Assembly: GCA_963669155.1 (NCBI GenBank)
Contig: OZ022597.1
Coordinates: 8,471,699-8,535,698 of the forward strand
Length of the DNA stretch: 64,000 bases
Reading direction: 5' to 3'
Source of the DNA: Arbacia lixula
Taxonomy: Eukaryota; Echinodermata; Echinoidea; Arbacioida; Arbaciidae
Part shown: positions 10,701-24,305 of the stretch, piece after piece
How the letters are laid out: each line of letters starts with the position of its first letter
Position numbering within the stretch: the first letter of the stretch is position 1
Notes under the pieces: model-generated
Seen by the model: the letters and a program-made list of their open reading frames with translations, nothing else
What the model was told of the DNA's origin: nothing
The model's database searches: none
Position numbers and translations under genes: made by a program

Positions 10701-13700
10701 ATACCTCGTCAACCTCAGCGACGACAGCAATCACCTACTTGTACACAGCGTCGGAGAGCCACTTGGCCTTCGCTCAGTCAAGAACATAACAAATGCTAAA
10801 TTTCCAAGTACGGTGTACTTTCAGTTCTTTAAACAGTTAAAGATTGTTCGTCCCTTTTGCAAGCTTAAAATCTGAAATTGTCTATCACGATCGTAAATTG
10901 AAGAAAGTGTGATTCAAGACCATTTCTAAGAATATAGCATGTTGAAGCTTTCTGTATAAATTATGTAAAAAATTTCAGCCGTTAAATTTCAAACCGACTT
11001 TTTTCGTACTACGAAAAAAGTATTAGTCTTTGTTACAGTATCTATGTGGTTATTTTGCGTGTGTGAAATCCTAATTTTATGAGTAACTACCAAACTTTGG
11101 ATGTGATTCCTTCCATAGAACATTTTTTTTCATAATGCGTTTCATAATTTAATAAACAGATTAATCAATAAAGCAGATATTTCAACACAAACTACTAAGA
11201 GCCTGAGGTAAAGACTATTAATCAGACGTTGTTTACGTGCATTATTTGAATTTTACACTACGTATTAGTTTCAAATTGTGAATATAGAGCTTGCTTACAC
11301 TTCTCTATATTTTTTTCCAATGTTTCGATGGTTTTGTGGTGATCTGAAAAAGGGACTGGATGTCTTTAAGCCGTTATCAAGCCGTGATGAAAGAGTCAGA
11401 AGCCCAATGACATGCAATTGAATATGTATAATTAACAAATTTTTTTCATACGGTGATAATAAATTCATTGTGGTGATTAATTGTTCTGCTCGGTTTACCC
11501 CACTTTACAAACATTTTCTCCACCAATAGTTTACTATGGGCCATGAATGAGGCGTCATTTGATAGATAATTCAATTTTCTATTATAATAAAATAACCTTA
11601 GTTCAGTCCTTTTTTATTTCTAGAAATTATAATCATTAATTTTCCCCAAATTATCACATGTTTACTATCGATCATAATAATTGGTTGATCGATTTAACTA
11701 TTCTCAATAATCGATTCCAATAATCGTTTTTAGCCAATTACACATAAAATAACGGACCTAGCCTCTTAAATGAGGGCTATTTCGTTACAGTATCAATTAT
11801 GTTGGTAATAATCCTTTGAATAAAATGAAATTTTGACTTTTGGATGTAATATCAGAGTGATGATTAATTCAAAACGCAACAAAGCCCATTGTGCATCAAT
11901 CATCTCTAATCCACTAGTAACTGTCATCACGATGTCATGAATAATGCATGTTGCTTCTGGCTGGAATGATCTTGTGGGTTGACATGTTGATTTATGATGC
12001 GCAATGAGCGTTGTTGTATTCTGAATTAATCATCTCATTATTACACACATAATGTTTAGGTCCAATTTCGTCCGAAAGTGAAAATCTCATTAGATTATTC
12101 TAAAGATTATTACAAGAATAGATATATCATCGTTTAAATATCTCACAATAATAAATATTATTACTGAAATTAAACTTGAAAAGAACTATGTCATGATTTA
12201 GACCGCTTTAATTTTTTTACTTCCCTCCTTTATGGTAACACACTAGCTTACACGACACAACATCGCTACAAGGCGTCACTGGAATTAATGTCTGGGATTT
12301 TCCTACTCTCTATTGGATTTTCCTACTCTCTATTGTACGGACGCTCATCATATGAGATTATATTTTGTTGTTGCAATAATATGATAGACCAGTCATGTCC
12401 TGATCCGAGCGAGCGAAACTTAAACATCCTCTTTTCTTAGAAGACGTCATGCATCATCCCCTGTGGTGGTGCACAGGTCACCCATTTTACACTGTTTTGA
12501 CATCACAACTACTTTCACTTTTTTTGCCTGTGTTGGAGGAAAACATCCGTCTAATCAAAACAAACGTCGACAAACTTTTTTGTTGTCGTCATCAGAAGTG
12601 GTGCATATTCCCCGATTCACAGATGTTCCCCCACGAGCAAAGTTGAGTGTTTCGTGGTTGTCAAGGCAACATAGCTCTCCGCCTGCCTGTGACGAGTGGA
12701 CGCTATAAGACCGTTGCTCTAGATCGACTCATCTGAAGACACCTTCCCTAAGATTCCCCTTTTAGAATTATGTAATGATTATTGTAACAACGAAAGTTAC
12801 TACATTCAGTTTAGTTCAATTATGTTCAGTTCATTTCACTTCATCACGTTGACCCACCTTAGCCAAAGGCTGATTTCATAGGGGCCGTGCAAGATAAAAA
12901 ATGAAAAAAAAAAAAAAACATAAAAAATATCAAAATATGCAAACCAACAAGCATTATTTACATACCTAGTCATTTAGAGAAAATAAACACTAAAGAGCAA
13001 AGAGAAAGAAAGAAAAGCACATACTGAATTTGCTATTTTGTGCATCATTGAAAGTTTAAAAATATAAGAATTTTATGCTATACGGGAAGATCAGATTCAT
13101 TAAATCATGAACTTATTCTTACGTAATAATTATTTAATATGTTTCTTTGGAATAATTTCCGATACATGTGTAAATTTTGTACACGTGCCGACGATACATA
13201 ATATAATTTGATTTGATTTATTGACAAGCTTCATACATTTGTAGCATTAAATTTTCTTGAGAATTTATGTTATAAACATTACACTGAGTGTGATTATCAC
13301 TCAGATAAACCCCTCTAAAAGTAGGTCGTGTTTAATACTAAACTGATCTGCGCAGGCTAAATGTGTCTTTCTCAGTTAGACAGTTATGTGATAATATTTA
13401 CTAGTAAACTGTTTTTCCCCTTACAATCTAACGCTGACCTTACACAATTTAACATTTTGGACTTGCCAAATCAACACCAATGAGTTTGCGATGTATTGTA
13501 ACACCCTTACCAAAATCTCCCGATTAGCAATATACAATTGACAGATTCAACGTGCATTTCGGTGGTGAAATATCATTCACTGAAATGTATTTGTGTTACT
13601 TTTCTTCATGATGTGTGTGTGCGATAGATATTAGCTCTCACAATCTGGCGAATAGCCATACCCTACATACACAACCGAGTCCGTACAGTGAAGCTGTCAT

Positions 13701-13790
13701 TATTGAATGTGTCACTTTGTACAATCGTGTTTTATAAACAAAAATATGTAATATGTTTTCATACGGAATATGAACAAATATAAATGCAAA
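7730..13790. other. Six kb without a recognisable gene
   Basis: I found no exon with family resemblance. Noted content: a small GC hairpin CCCCTCGC..GCGAGGGG at 9443-9468; a poly(C)/poly(A) tract at 10034-10067; a repeat-bearing GC-richer patch at 10117-10700 (listed separately); AT-rich sequence from 10800 to 13780 with many short ATTAAT/AATAAT runs; and a doubled GGATTTTCCTACTCTCTATT unit at 12295-12334. It may be intergenic between LDH and the RING-CH gene. Confidence 0.45.
10346..10510 (+). repeat. Short interspersed CCCACGCTGGCACAG repeats
   Basis: The 15-bp word CCCACGCTGGCACAG or close variants occurs about six times (near 10357, 10371, 10422, 10444, 10469-ish and 10493) with irregular spacing, in a GC-richer patch. 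Three overlapping plus-strand ORFs of up to 192 codons cross it, but their translations match no family I know and look repeat-driven. I do not call a gene. Confidence 0.6.
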
Positions 13791-16354
13791 TTAGTCCAGG
13801 CATTTTTTGAAAAAAGGGGTCAACCTCCCACTAATTGCAACAGAAAATCCGTCAAGTGCTTTGTACCCAGAAAAAATGTCCTCTATAACATATCAAAACT
13901 CTTAAGGAATCCTGGTGGTGGAAAGTTCCGTGGCGGCCATTTTTCAAAATGGCCGCCATAAATCTGATATTTCCCTATGACTCTGCTTCTAAATAGCGTA
14001 GAACTTTGATTTTGAGTGCTGAACATACATTTTCAGGGAAAAGGCATCAAATGAAACACATTTCGGTATGCTGAACTTGGCACAAAATGCCGAAATGGCA
14101 GCCATTTTTCAAATTGGCCGCCATAAACATATATTTTCTTATATCTCCGCTTCTAAGTGGAATGGACATTTTATGTGAAGTGCTAAATATACTATTTCAG
14201 TGACAAGGAATAAGATGAAACACATTTCAGTATTCTAAACCTGACCACAAAGCCAAAATGGCAGCCATTTTCTAAAATGGCCGCCATAAACAGATATTTT
14301 CCTATAACTCCGCTTCTAAGTGGCATGGAGATTTGATGTAAAGTGCTAAACATACTTTTTCAGTGACAAAGAATCAAATGAAACACATTTCGGTATGCTA
14401 AACCTGGCTACAAAGCCAAACTGGCAGCCATTTTCCAAAATGGATGCCATAAAACTTACATTTTCCTAAATCTCCGCTTACAAATAACACAGAGATTTGA
14501 TTTTAAGTGCTAGACGTACATTTTATGGGGCCAGGAATCCAATAAAATACATCCAATAAGCTAAACCTGACTTATTGAAATACATTTAAATAAGCTGACT
14601 AATAAAATAAACCTGACTAATCCAATTATTGGATTTATTGAAATGTGTGTCATTGGATTCCTGGCCACATAAAATGTATGTTTAGCACGAGAAATCGAGT
14701 CACTTGGTCATTAAAGAGCTGAATTATATTGAGAAATATCAGGTTTATTTGGCGGTTATTCGGGATAATGGCTGCCATGTAAGCTTTTTAGTCAGGTTTA
14801 GCTTATTGAAATGTGTTTCATTGGTTTCGTGGTCCCAGAAAATGTATATTCACTACTAAAAATCACATTCCTGAGTAATCAAGAAGCGATGATATTGAGA
14901 AATATCAGGTTTATATAGTGGCCATTTTGGGAAATGGATGCTGTTTCAGCTTTTTGGCCAGGTATAGCTTATCAGAATGTGCTTCATTGGATTCCTGGCC
15001 CCTAAAAATGTATATTTAGCACAAACAAAAGCCCTAAGTCATTTGGAATCAGAGATATGGTGAAATATCTTGTTTTTGGTGGCCATTTTGGAAAATGGCT
15101 ACCAATAAGGCTTTTTATTCAAGTTTACCGCCTTGAAATGTGTTTCATGGCCCCAGAAAATTTTATTTAGCACTTAAAATCAAAGCCCTAAGTAATTCAG
15201 AAGCAGTGATATTGGGAAATATCAGGGTTGCATGTTGTCTTTTTGGAAAATGGATGCCATTTAAGATTTTTGGCCAGGTATAGCTTATTAAAATGCTTTT
15301 CATTGGATTCCTGGCCACAGAACATGTATACTTAGCCATGAAAATCAAACCCCTAAGTCATTTAGAAATGGAGATATTGGGAAATATCAGGTTTATATGG
15401 TGGCCATTTTGGAAAATGGCTGTTGTTTCAGCTTTTTGGCCATGTTTAGCTTATTGAAATGTGTTTCAGTGGATTACTGGCCCCCAAAAATGTATGCTTA
15501 GCACTGAAAATCAAAGCTCTATGTCAATGCAACATGTTTCATAATCTTCCATCAGATATTTGGGGAACGTTTGGCGCAATTTTTAAAAATGTTGAAGGGG
15601 GTCAGGTTACAAATTGTCTAATAATGAGTTGATTTGCCGTTGATTGACCGGCATTGTATTTATGATTATGATTTATACCATCGAATCGAAGTGCTAACAA
15701 CAGGTCACCGTCAGACCTACATACAATCGGGCAAACCTAGAATCTTCTAGACTGCAACTACTCTGGTTTGCAGACCCTAATAATACTACATTATTACTAC
15801 CTTTGAACGGATGCATGCCTGTTACCTGTAACAGGGCTACTTGTAACATTCAGCTTAAGGCCAGTCTACTATGTTTACTACTACTGCACCAATTTTATGT
15901 TGGCGTTGTGGCCAGGTTTATACCCAAATGTGTTTCATCTGATTCCTTGTCACTGAAAACGTATGTTTAGCACTTCACATCAAATCTCCATGCCACTTAG
16001 AAGCGGAGATATCGGAAAATATCTGTTTATGGCGGCCATTTTGGAAACTGGCCGCCATTTCAGCATTTTGTGCCAGTTTCTGCATACTGAAATATATTTT
16101 ACTTGATTCCATGTCCCTGAAAATGTATGTTTAGAACTTAAAATCAAAGATCTATTCTATTTAGAAACAGAGATATATGGAAATATCAGATTTATGGCGG
16201 CCATTTTGAAAAATGGCCACCATGGAACTTTCCGCCATCAGGACTCCTTGAGAGTTTTGATATGTTATAGAGGTCATTTTTCTGGGTATAAAACAGTTGA
16301 CAGACTTTCTGTTGCAATTAGTGGGAGGTCATATCAAATAATGCCTGAACTAAA
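13791..16354. mobile_element. Giant 2.6-kb foldback element built of ~160-bp monomers
   Basis: The outer ends are long inverted repeats. The left reads TTAGTCCAGGCAT, CCTCCCACTAATTGCAACAG, TATAACATATCAAAACTCT and GGAAAGTTCCGTGGCGGCCA; the right carries the complements in mirrored order, ending ATGCCTGAACTAAA. Each arm is a tandem array of ~160-bp monomers carrying a GGC(G)GCCATTTT..AAAATGGCCGCC palindrome, followed by a conserved TATTTCC...CTCCGCTTCTAA...ATTTGAT...AAGTGCTAAACATACATTTTCAG block. Left-arm palindromes are near 13931, 14099, 14260 and 14424. Right-arm palindromes are near 14920, 15079, 15238, 15399, 16032 and 16196. The inversion centre is around 14570-14650. About 370 bp (15530-15895) does not match the monomer and looks like an insertion. 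It encodes nothing. The target duplication is unclear. Confidence 0.85.
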
Positions 16355-16845
16355 TCGGTATACATAATTTATACTTTTATGTACATTTCACTTTTTCTTC
16401 TTTTCTCATGTGTTATTTTTCTGTTGTTGTTTTAAGATTGTATTAATGTCGATCTTTTACATATGCATGCATGCGTTAGGGTCTCAATAAGGCTGCTACC
16501 CACTCACTTATGTGTTTGTTGTTATTGTTGTATTTTTATCAAGTGAGTAAAAAAAATAAACTTGAACTTGATTTACATGTAACAAGTCTCTTTAATACCA
16601 TCCACTTTGAATGTCACTCTGGAAAAAAAAAAAATCGGCGTTTAGGTTTGCCCCTTTTCCTGGGACAAATTAATAACGCGCAAACGCCCAAACCCGGATC
16701 CGACGCAAATTGATCATAATGATGTTATTGTTTGCTGCCCTCTCTTGGAATAATGATCCGTTTATAGAGCTGAGTGAATAAAATGAAAGACTTGGTGTTT
16801 TGCTTAGAACTGCTCTTTTTTTTATATTATGTGCATGATGCACAC

Positions 16846-17079
<234 letters not shown>

Positions 17080-20000
17080 ATTGAGAGGGGCCTACAACAT
17101 TGAAAGTCTTAAATTATCATTCGAGTAAATAGTATTCTTGTCGAAAATAAGTTACTCTCAATAAAAGCAAGACAATGATTGGGAGATCGAACAACATCTA
17201 GGTAATAAGAAAGTTGTGAATGTTTTTTGTGATAGACGATCGCTATTTTTTTATCAGGAAATTAGTATCAGCAACGCAGTTGTGAGGCTGAAATGTCACA
17301 TATTCACTTCCCTTTAACAGTATTCATGCCAAATGTGTGTGTTTATATATAAATATTACAGTTTCTCTGCAAGAAAGCGAAGCATCATGACCTAAAATGA
17401 AATAAACCGATATTTTATAGGTTTCAGGATCACAAGTTCATTTTTTTTTACTCATGCAAAACATTTATTATTTGATGTGTATGCAAGGAGAATAGGAGAT
17501 ATCTATTCTCCGGAGAGCATTACACATGCATCGATACAAACCAAGAAAAAAAAATTCTTTGGAGGAAATTTGGAATTCGATGAAAACACACATGCACAGT
17601 AAGGTCTGGAGGTGCACCTGTGACAGTACAGTCTCATGGCATAGTTTTATTTACCGCCCCCAAATAACGATCGTCTAATCATCATCTGAAAGGACGAATG
17701 AGTACATTCATCATGTTTCCATACAAACTCAAAGTAAAACAAAGTAAAACAAAAACTCAGACTGAGATGAACGTTTCGTGGAGAGACGTGTGAATTGAAT
17801 ATAACATCTTGCAAATTGATCTAAATAGCAGGATACAAAAAAAGTGACACCACAGCCTCAGGCTGAAGAGACCTCCCTAAACGAGCGATTGTCTATAAAT
17901 CATTGTTCAGTTTTGGTCAGAGTTTGCTGATATTCTCTTAGATTATCATGCATGCTTGTATAGAAATCAACTGATTTTTGGAGAAGAGTTCTGCTGTCAC
18001 CACGTATTAACCATTAGGACCTTTCTAAATTGATTCAATAAAAATGGAACTTCTTATTGTATTATATCATAAAGGCACCGATAGAATTGGTTATTTTCTT
18101 TTCAACTTTCAAATAAGCAATAGACATTACACATTCACCATGTTCACACAACTGCTCGGTCTACAAATCATCTATTTTAATCCTAATCCTACGTATTAAG
18201 CCTACTCCGTAGTTTTAAAAATACCATGTATCATGTACAGCTCTTTATTGTGTTTTAATGTGTAATGCCTTTGTTTACAAAAACCTATACATTCAAAACA
18301 AAAGATAGGGCCTACGCAACAGTATTTGTTGGTATTTTTGAGGCCTATATCAATCTTGTTATTACTTATTAGCCTATGTTTATCAAAAGTTGCGTTTAGT
18401 CTTATCATAGTAAAGCATCGACTCCGAATACCTCGATCTTCGCCGATTGCCCATCTTCATAATACTTGCCAGAAAGCTCGACACATATCGAATAGAGTAC
18501 CACTGATAGACGAGAATATGGGGGACTTAAGGGGCGGGACAGAACGAGGCATTTTATTTTTTTTTTGGCGGGATGCTTAGAAGGCTGAAGGGGAAAAAGT
18601 TTGTTGGAGGGGAACACAATACAGACATCACGAGTGATTGGTAAGACTTTTTTTTTTTACGACAGCCACCCAAATCAGTGAAGAAAAGAAAATTATGGGT
18701 AGGCCTTCGCATGGCTTATAGTTAGTAAAATATAAGGGTGAGGGTTAGACCAGGGTTGATGTTACCTGATATCAGCATGGACTCTACTTAATTCGTAATG
18801 GTTGAAGGCTCGAAGCTGCATGGTTACTTCAATTAAGGAGGTAAAAGGGTTAGTTTTATACCGCTTCGGCCTTCCTTAAAATAAGGCCCAACCTTTCAGC
18901 TGCCAAATTGGGCGTAAATTCTATCAAAAGGCGGTTGTATCCGCTTGTTTACAAAGTAACATTGAGTTCCATTGACTGGTACACGTGCGATGCAAAACAA
19001 TGCCTGGCTCTGGTTTTGTTTAGACCATTGGAAATAGTGGGAAACCACTCAGTGTATTGTTTACAATAGGGAAACACAAAGGAAGAATCTTCTTTTGTGG
19101 AAGACGGATCGAACCGGTTAGGCGAAATACTGTACTAGCATTATAAAGGATCTGTGTAGTAGTTACAGAAAGTATGATTTGCGCATGACGTTTGATAAAG
19201 TGACCAATCATGTGTCTGCTAGGCAAGTTCACAAAGGTCGGATCCTCTACGAACTATGCGCGCACCCATTACGTACGCATCGTACTAGTCAGCTGTACAG
19301 TATTTCTGTACGTGCAACCCTAATTGCGCAATAATGCTTGTAGATAAAACCTTTCTTGGGAGAGATCTCGGAAATACCCTTCAAAATATTTCGTTGAAAT
19401 GGGGCTTGCCAAACAGATTTTGATCCGATTTGTGGATAGATAGCACAGGGAGCACACTGTGATACGTGAGTATAACAACTTATAATGTCATGATGCGGGA
19501 TAATGTTAAAGTTTAAAGGTACAGCCGTTGGAATGAGCTTGTTTTGCATGGATGACACATCGACCAGCTGATTCCTCTTCTGCTGGCAGCTTTGTCTCTG
19601 TGATGACTGTATGCTAAAGGAAAGATACCGTACACAAGCAGTGTAGCAGCTGCATGCCGTCTTCATTGCACTGTATGCTACGGCGAGTACGAGTAATACT
19701 AGTAATACGCCAGCGATACAAACATTAGTTACATTTTTCTAGAGTGAGAGTTCTAGTGAGATATAACTAACCATTGCTAACTGTGTAAGTTAGATCATAA
19801 CATACTGTAATTTCAGACTCACAAGACTCAATTTTAACTTTGATCATGCTTATTAATATTAGAAACAGTAACAGTAGTCTAGAAAAGATATCTGAGTCTG
19901 ACTCTGACATGTCTGACTCTGTTGTTTTCGTACCAAGCCAAGATGAGCTAGTACAAAATACTGAAATTTCACTCACACAGTATTAGATCTAGAGAGTAGA

Positions 20001-20220
20001 GACAGAGCCTAAGGCTAAATAAAATTGTGCTCTTTCAAAAAATGTTCATATCGAAGATTAGCGATCCTTCTGAGAAATCGCACTTGAATTGAATCAAAAC
20101 AAACATTGTATCACTTGGTAAAACATCAATTCAATTGAAACACGTCTGCTCAAATTAGTGCTTGACGCATGAGAAAGATGACCGAGAACTTGAAAAGTAG
20201 ACCTACATACATGTATGGTG
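17080..20220. other. No gene recognised
   Basis: ORFs of up to 125 codons occur on both strands (for example 19289-19666 minus), but none resembles a known protein or shows paired splice sites with a neighbour. CpG is relatively frequent from 18400 to 19700. A weak possibility is a 5' exon or promoter of the downstream gene; nothing decides it. Confidence 0.4.
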
Positions 20221-20626
20221 GTGTGACCTAATTTTGCGTGTGTCCCTATTTTGGGCACTAACGCTAAATATGCTAAACAAAAGTTGAACAAGAAGGATAC
20301 GTGATGCATACGTGGGACTACTGCATGTACATGTATGTACATCATCTAAACGTCCATGATGCGTCAAAAGAACCTTAGTATGCCTTATATTTCACATCTC
20401 TACGAATGAAATTCTCTATTTTTTATCAAATGATAATAAAGTACAAAGAAATTACCAGCAGATTCTCAACCTCGAAAAAAGAAATAAAAAATATAAATAA
20501 ATTTTGACTCAAATGACTGGTTCGTGCTTGAAAATACGAGGTGGTTTTTGTCACTTTTTGAACGTTTTGACACTCGTTGTCGACCACAAGAAGGCAGCAA
20601 ACTTGCTGTGCAAAATTAGGTCACAC
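20221..20626. mobile_element. MITE with GTGTGACCTAATTTTGC ends
   Basis: The left end GTGTGACCTAATTTTGCG is matched by the inverted right end, GCAAAATTAGGTCACAC. Beyond about 18 bp the arms do not pair well. The ~400-bp interior has no coding capacity. The call rests on this single terminal inverted repeat. Confidence 0.55.
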
Positions 20627-21065
20627 ATGTGAGTGGACGGCGGAGTCGGTAAGCGTTGCAAATTTCTCGAAAGATAATCCTGAGTCAACTCATCGGAAAC
20701 AATATCTTTCAAGAAAACAACAATGAGTATATAAGAACTCTGACAGCATTTCTCTGCAGAGAATTTTTACAGGATTTCCAGATCTTACATCAACCAATAA
20801 TACTTGGGTTCTCGCAATTTTGTTACGAAGTGAACATTTAACAAAAGGTCTGTTCGCCCCGAATTGACTACAGCGCATCAACGTACCACTGAATTTGTAA
20901 AGAATGCCCATTACCCAGCATGCTTAGAGGCAAGACTGTACCCCAACCACCATTTCTTCCTGACTTCTACGTCATTGTATACGTGTGGTTTCCCCTTGTT
21001 ACGACAGAAGAAATGTTACGAAGTGAGCTACCAAATGTACAATATATTTTCCCATTACATACATG

Positions 21066-21178
21066 TACACTACAGCTCAAAGGAATTGGCATCGGGAAAG
21101 GGAAGAGAGGGAAGGAGCGGCAGGTTTAAACCGCGGTATATTTTGTCCAGTTCAACATGAAACATTAGGCTAAAGTAT
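21066..21178 (+). mobile_element. Half copy of palindromic MITE family A
   Basis: Only the left arm of the family A hairpin is present: TACACTACAGCTCAAAGGAA, the purine tract, the (G)CAGGTTTAAACCGCGG block, TATATTTTGTCCAGTTCA, and then ATGAAACATTAGGCTAAAG, where homology stops at the hairpin apex. The second arm is missing, which suggests truncation at the centre. Confidence 0.75.
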
Positions 21179-21496
21179 CTAAACAAGAGATTCTGTTGGA
21201 GTACCGTAAATTTTTTGTCAATGAATGTTTGTCCCTTGACCATTTAACGTGGAAAGACTCATGAACTCTTACATAGTTATACACACAAATCCCATAGAGC
21301 ACCATTTTGTTTTGCACAAAAAAGTTTTTAGTCATTCTGTGAACTTTATAACTGGTTTCTTTCGCTGGGTTTGTATTTTCGCGAATTTTGCGAATGGGAT
21401 GTGTCCGCGAAATTAACATCACGCGAAAAGATTTTGAGCATTACCGCGAATTTATCCACGCTAGAAAATGTGTTGAACTCCATGAGCAGAGTTGCG

Positions 21497-21729
21497 TACT
21501 GTATAAGCTGTTTATTTCGCGTACATATATTTTCGCGAATGGCGGCTTCTGCCACATATTCGCGTGTTGTTCACGTACACTCATCCATGCGTGTTAGTAC
21601 TTAGTATAATCTCGTAATGTTGCAAGTTGATATGAGAATATTTTCGCGCGTTGTTAAATTCGCGTTTGCTCGTTCATTCGCGAAATTCACGTAAATAAAA
21701 CCCTCGCGAAAATAACAGCTTATACAGTA
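21497..21729. mobile_element. MITE with TACTGTATAAGCTG ends and CGCGAA-rich body
   Basis: TACTGTATAAGCTGTTTATT at the left is the inverted copy of CGCGAAAATAACAGCTTATACAGTA at the right (shared over about 24 bp). TA at both ends suits a Tc1/mariner-like origin. The interior and flanks (21370-21965) are full of TTCGCGAA/CGCGAAAA words. The flanks may be a second, diverged element of the same group, since GCGCGAAAA..TTTTACAGTATA occurs at about 21905-21977. Confidence 0.65.
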
Positions 21730-21979
21730 TGTGGCGCTATAAATAGCACACACAACGATACAGCGCGCGCGATGCGTGAAAGAATGTCCAGAATGTAGGT
21801 CAAATGAATACGGTCACAGTACTGGAATTCGCACATGATCAGATGGATTACTTAGCCTAGCCTAGTTCTAGTTACTTTAGATTTGCCGACCGTGAATTTA
21901 ACATCGCGCGAAAATGTTGGGACCCCCGTCGAGCGCGAAAATATCTGCATGCGAAAAAAAACCTCTTTTACAGTATATC

Positions 21980-23330
21980 ATAAAGTCATCAAAACAATTC
22001 AGAGTAATACTTTGAAGCAGTAATCTTCTTTTCAAAAACATTGCTTGCATACATGTATACTGTCAGCATTGCATCCAAGTGTACAAAAGGTGGGTCCAAA
22101 TACCATGGTAGGGAGCGGCACACAATGTTGTCTCTTGGACAAAAAAAGATGTGAGGTGAACTCGACACATAGCCTGGCTTCCAGGCTGTTTACATCAATT
22201 ATTAATCCAAATGTTGTTTGGAAACAGTACAAAGTAACAAACAGGCCTGGCTGGAGTAGACTACATTACAGAGTATTGCTGTCTAGTTCTGGTTAAACAC
22301 TGTAATGGGAGAAGAGGATTGTTACACTTTAGTTGTAGAGGATGAGACCTGCATACAAAAAAAGTACTTAGTGTTGTTTGACCGAGAAATGTCAAACAGC
22401 CTGATTGCCAGGCTAAAGAGTGTAGTAGACGGAAACTGATACAATCTACAAGGTATAAACAAGCAAAATTAATGTGTTTTAGAGCTTCCATATATTTAGT
22501 TATTACCCATTGTTCTGGTCTTCAGGGCAGGTTCCGGTGTTTTATTATATTGTTTTTAAGATGAACAGGAGTGATGAGGAGTGTTTAAAATAAATGTACA
22601 CTAAGGTCTTTAATATTTAGACAGTCTACTGTACATCACCTCCACCAATATATTTGACCGCTGATCAAATTCAATCTGTTTGTTGTGGATTTAAGTCAAA
22701 AAGAGCAAGAATAAAATCATGTGAGATTGTGCCAATAAAGGAAACACTTGTCCGTCGAGATAGTGTTCCTGTTTCCGCGACACATTAAATGTTGTGCAGT
22801 TCGTATCCCACATTCCTGCTCAAGGATACCGGTACGTGAAGTGTACAGGTGTACTATTTACACTGTATACCATATTACCTACCTCAGGTGATCCGTACAG
22901 TAAACTGAACTGTACTGAACTAAGAGTGCTGTATGTTTATTTGTGGTGTGCTAGTGGTTTGTGGCCATTCCGGTTTCTGGTTTATTGTGGATCCATTTTT
23001 TTTTTCCAGGAGTACATTTTTAAACAGTAAAAAAGTTATAGAAAGTTATTACTGCTACATTTGCTCACAGTGTGTTAGTGTGCACCTCTGAATGATACAT
23101 TTACATTTATTGAAAAATAAATTATTACACCCAATAGTAAGGATATCATGCACCATCCTGTAATCAAATATTTTTGTTGCAAGCAAATAGTATTTTTTAT
23201 TTCAACATAGTATTCTGGGACAAGTTACATGTACAGTACTGAAAAATTAACACACAGCTGAGGGTGATGCTTGTCCCTGCTATTAAAAAACAGAGCCTGT
23301 ATACAATGTATGAATCATTTTTTCCTCTTC
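21980..23330. other. No gene recognised
   Basis: A few short inverted words (AGCCTGGCTTCCAGGCTG near 22171-22188; GCCTGATTGCCAGGCT near 22399) repeat a CCTGG..CCAGG theme. No exon was identified. Confidence 0.4.
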
Positions 23331-23338
23331 AGGGACCG

Positions 23339-23781
23339 ATGCAAAAGATAATGTACAATGATGATTGCTTCATGACATGATAATGAGACGAAATAACTAT
23401 GGGGTATACATATAAATGCTGTAAACAACATGATCCATTGATTAATGTGTCTGCATTCTTTGTCTTTTATTTGTGCAGTGTACATACTGTGTACTGTGTA
23501 CAGGTTGATGTACAATTGTACACAGAAGATTAACACACTGTTATGACAAGCCTTGTCATGCAAAAGATAATGTACAATGATGATTGCTTCATGACATGAT
23601 AATGAGACGAAATAACTATGGGGTATACATATAAATGCTGTAAACAACATGATCCATTGATTAATGTGTCTGCATTCTTTGTCTTTTATTTGTACAGTGT
23701 ACATACTGTGTACATACTTTGCCTGTGCACAGGTTAATGTACAATTGTACACAGAAGATTAACACACTGTTATGACAAGCC
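23339..23781 (+). repeat. Two-copy tandem duplication, ~219-bp unit
   Basis: Copy 1 (23339-23557) and copy 2 (23558-23781) are almost identical from GCAAAAGATAATGTACAATG through GACAAGCC. Copy 2 carries about 10 extra bases where GTACATACTGTGTACATACT replaces a shorter stretch. High identity implies a recent duplication. The minus-strand 145-codon ORF across it merely reads the same sequence twice. Confidence 0.9.
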
Positions 23782-24305
23782 CTGTTTTGAATGTAAGTCA
23801 CTGTCAAGAAAGGTCAGACATAATTTGATTTTCCTTCTGAATTGCATTGTAGTCCTGCCGGAGAAAGCATTGGTGCATACATGTATTAATAGCACAGTTT
23901 CTCCTTGTCGGCTCTGTAAACAATTCTTGCAGTCCCTACAGTCATGCAGACCTACCGAAGCTACATACATGTACACTACATAGTACTGTATTTGCTTGAT
24001 GCAGCACGTGATGCAGATAACACTACGGTTAATTGATACAAATACATTCTACATGACTCTACAGTACATACTGTACACACATTTTTCTACGCACATATGA
24101 TTTATGTACGCACGTACAAGTAAAAACTTGCAGTCTGTACATGTACAGTATTGTAATATTGTACAAGTACTGTACATGTTTATGTATTTCTTGAGGCTCT
24201 GCGATGTACGTTTTACATGTCCATGTCCATGTACATGTCACAGTAGCTTTCATATCTGTTCTTTTACAGGCCTGGCATTGCAGTAAATGATGAAGATGAG
24301 TGTGT

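Noticed and set aside
9430-11790. Possible large transposon with ends near GCAAGCTAGGCGAGGGG and AACGGACCTAGCCTC
   Set aside because: The two ends resemble each other only loosely and no target duplication or coding content was seen.
19289-19666. 125-codon minus-strand ORF
   Set aside because: No known motif, no splice partners; consistent with chance in a CpG-richer patch.
23315-23752. 145-codon ORF with an internal protein repeat
   Set aside because: It arises from the 219-bp DNA duplication; no domain or splice context.
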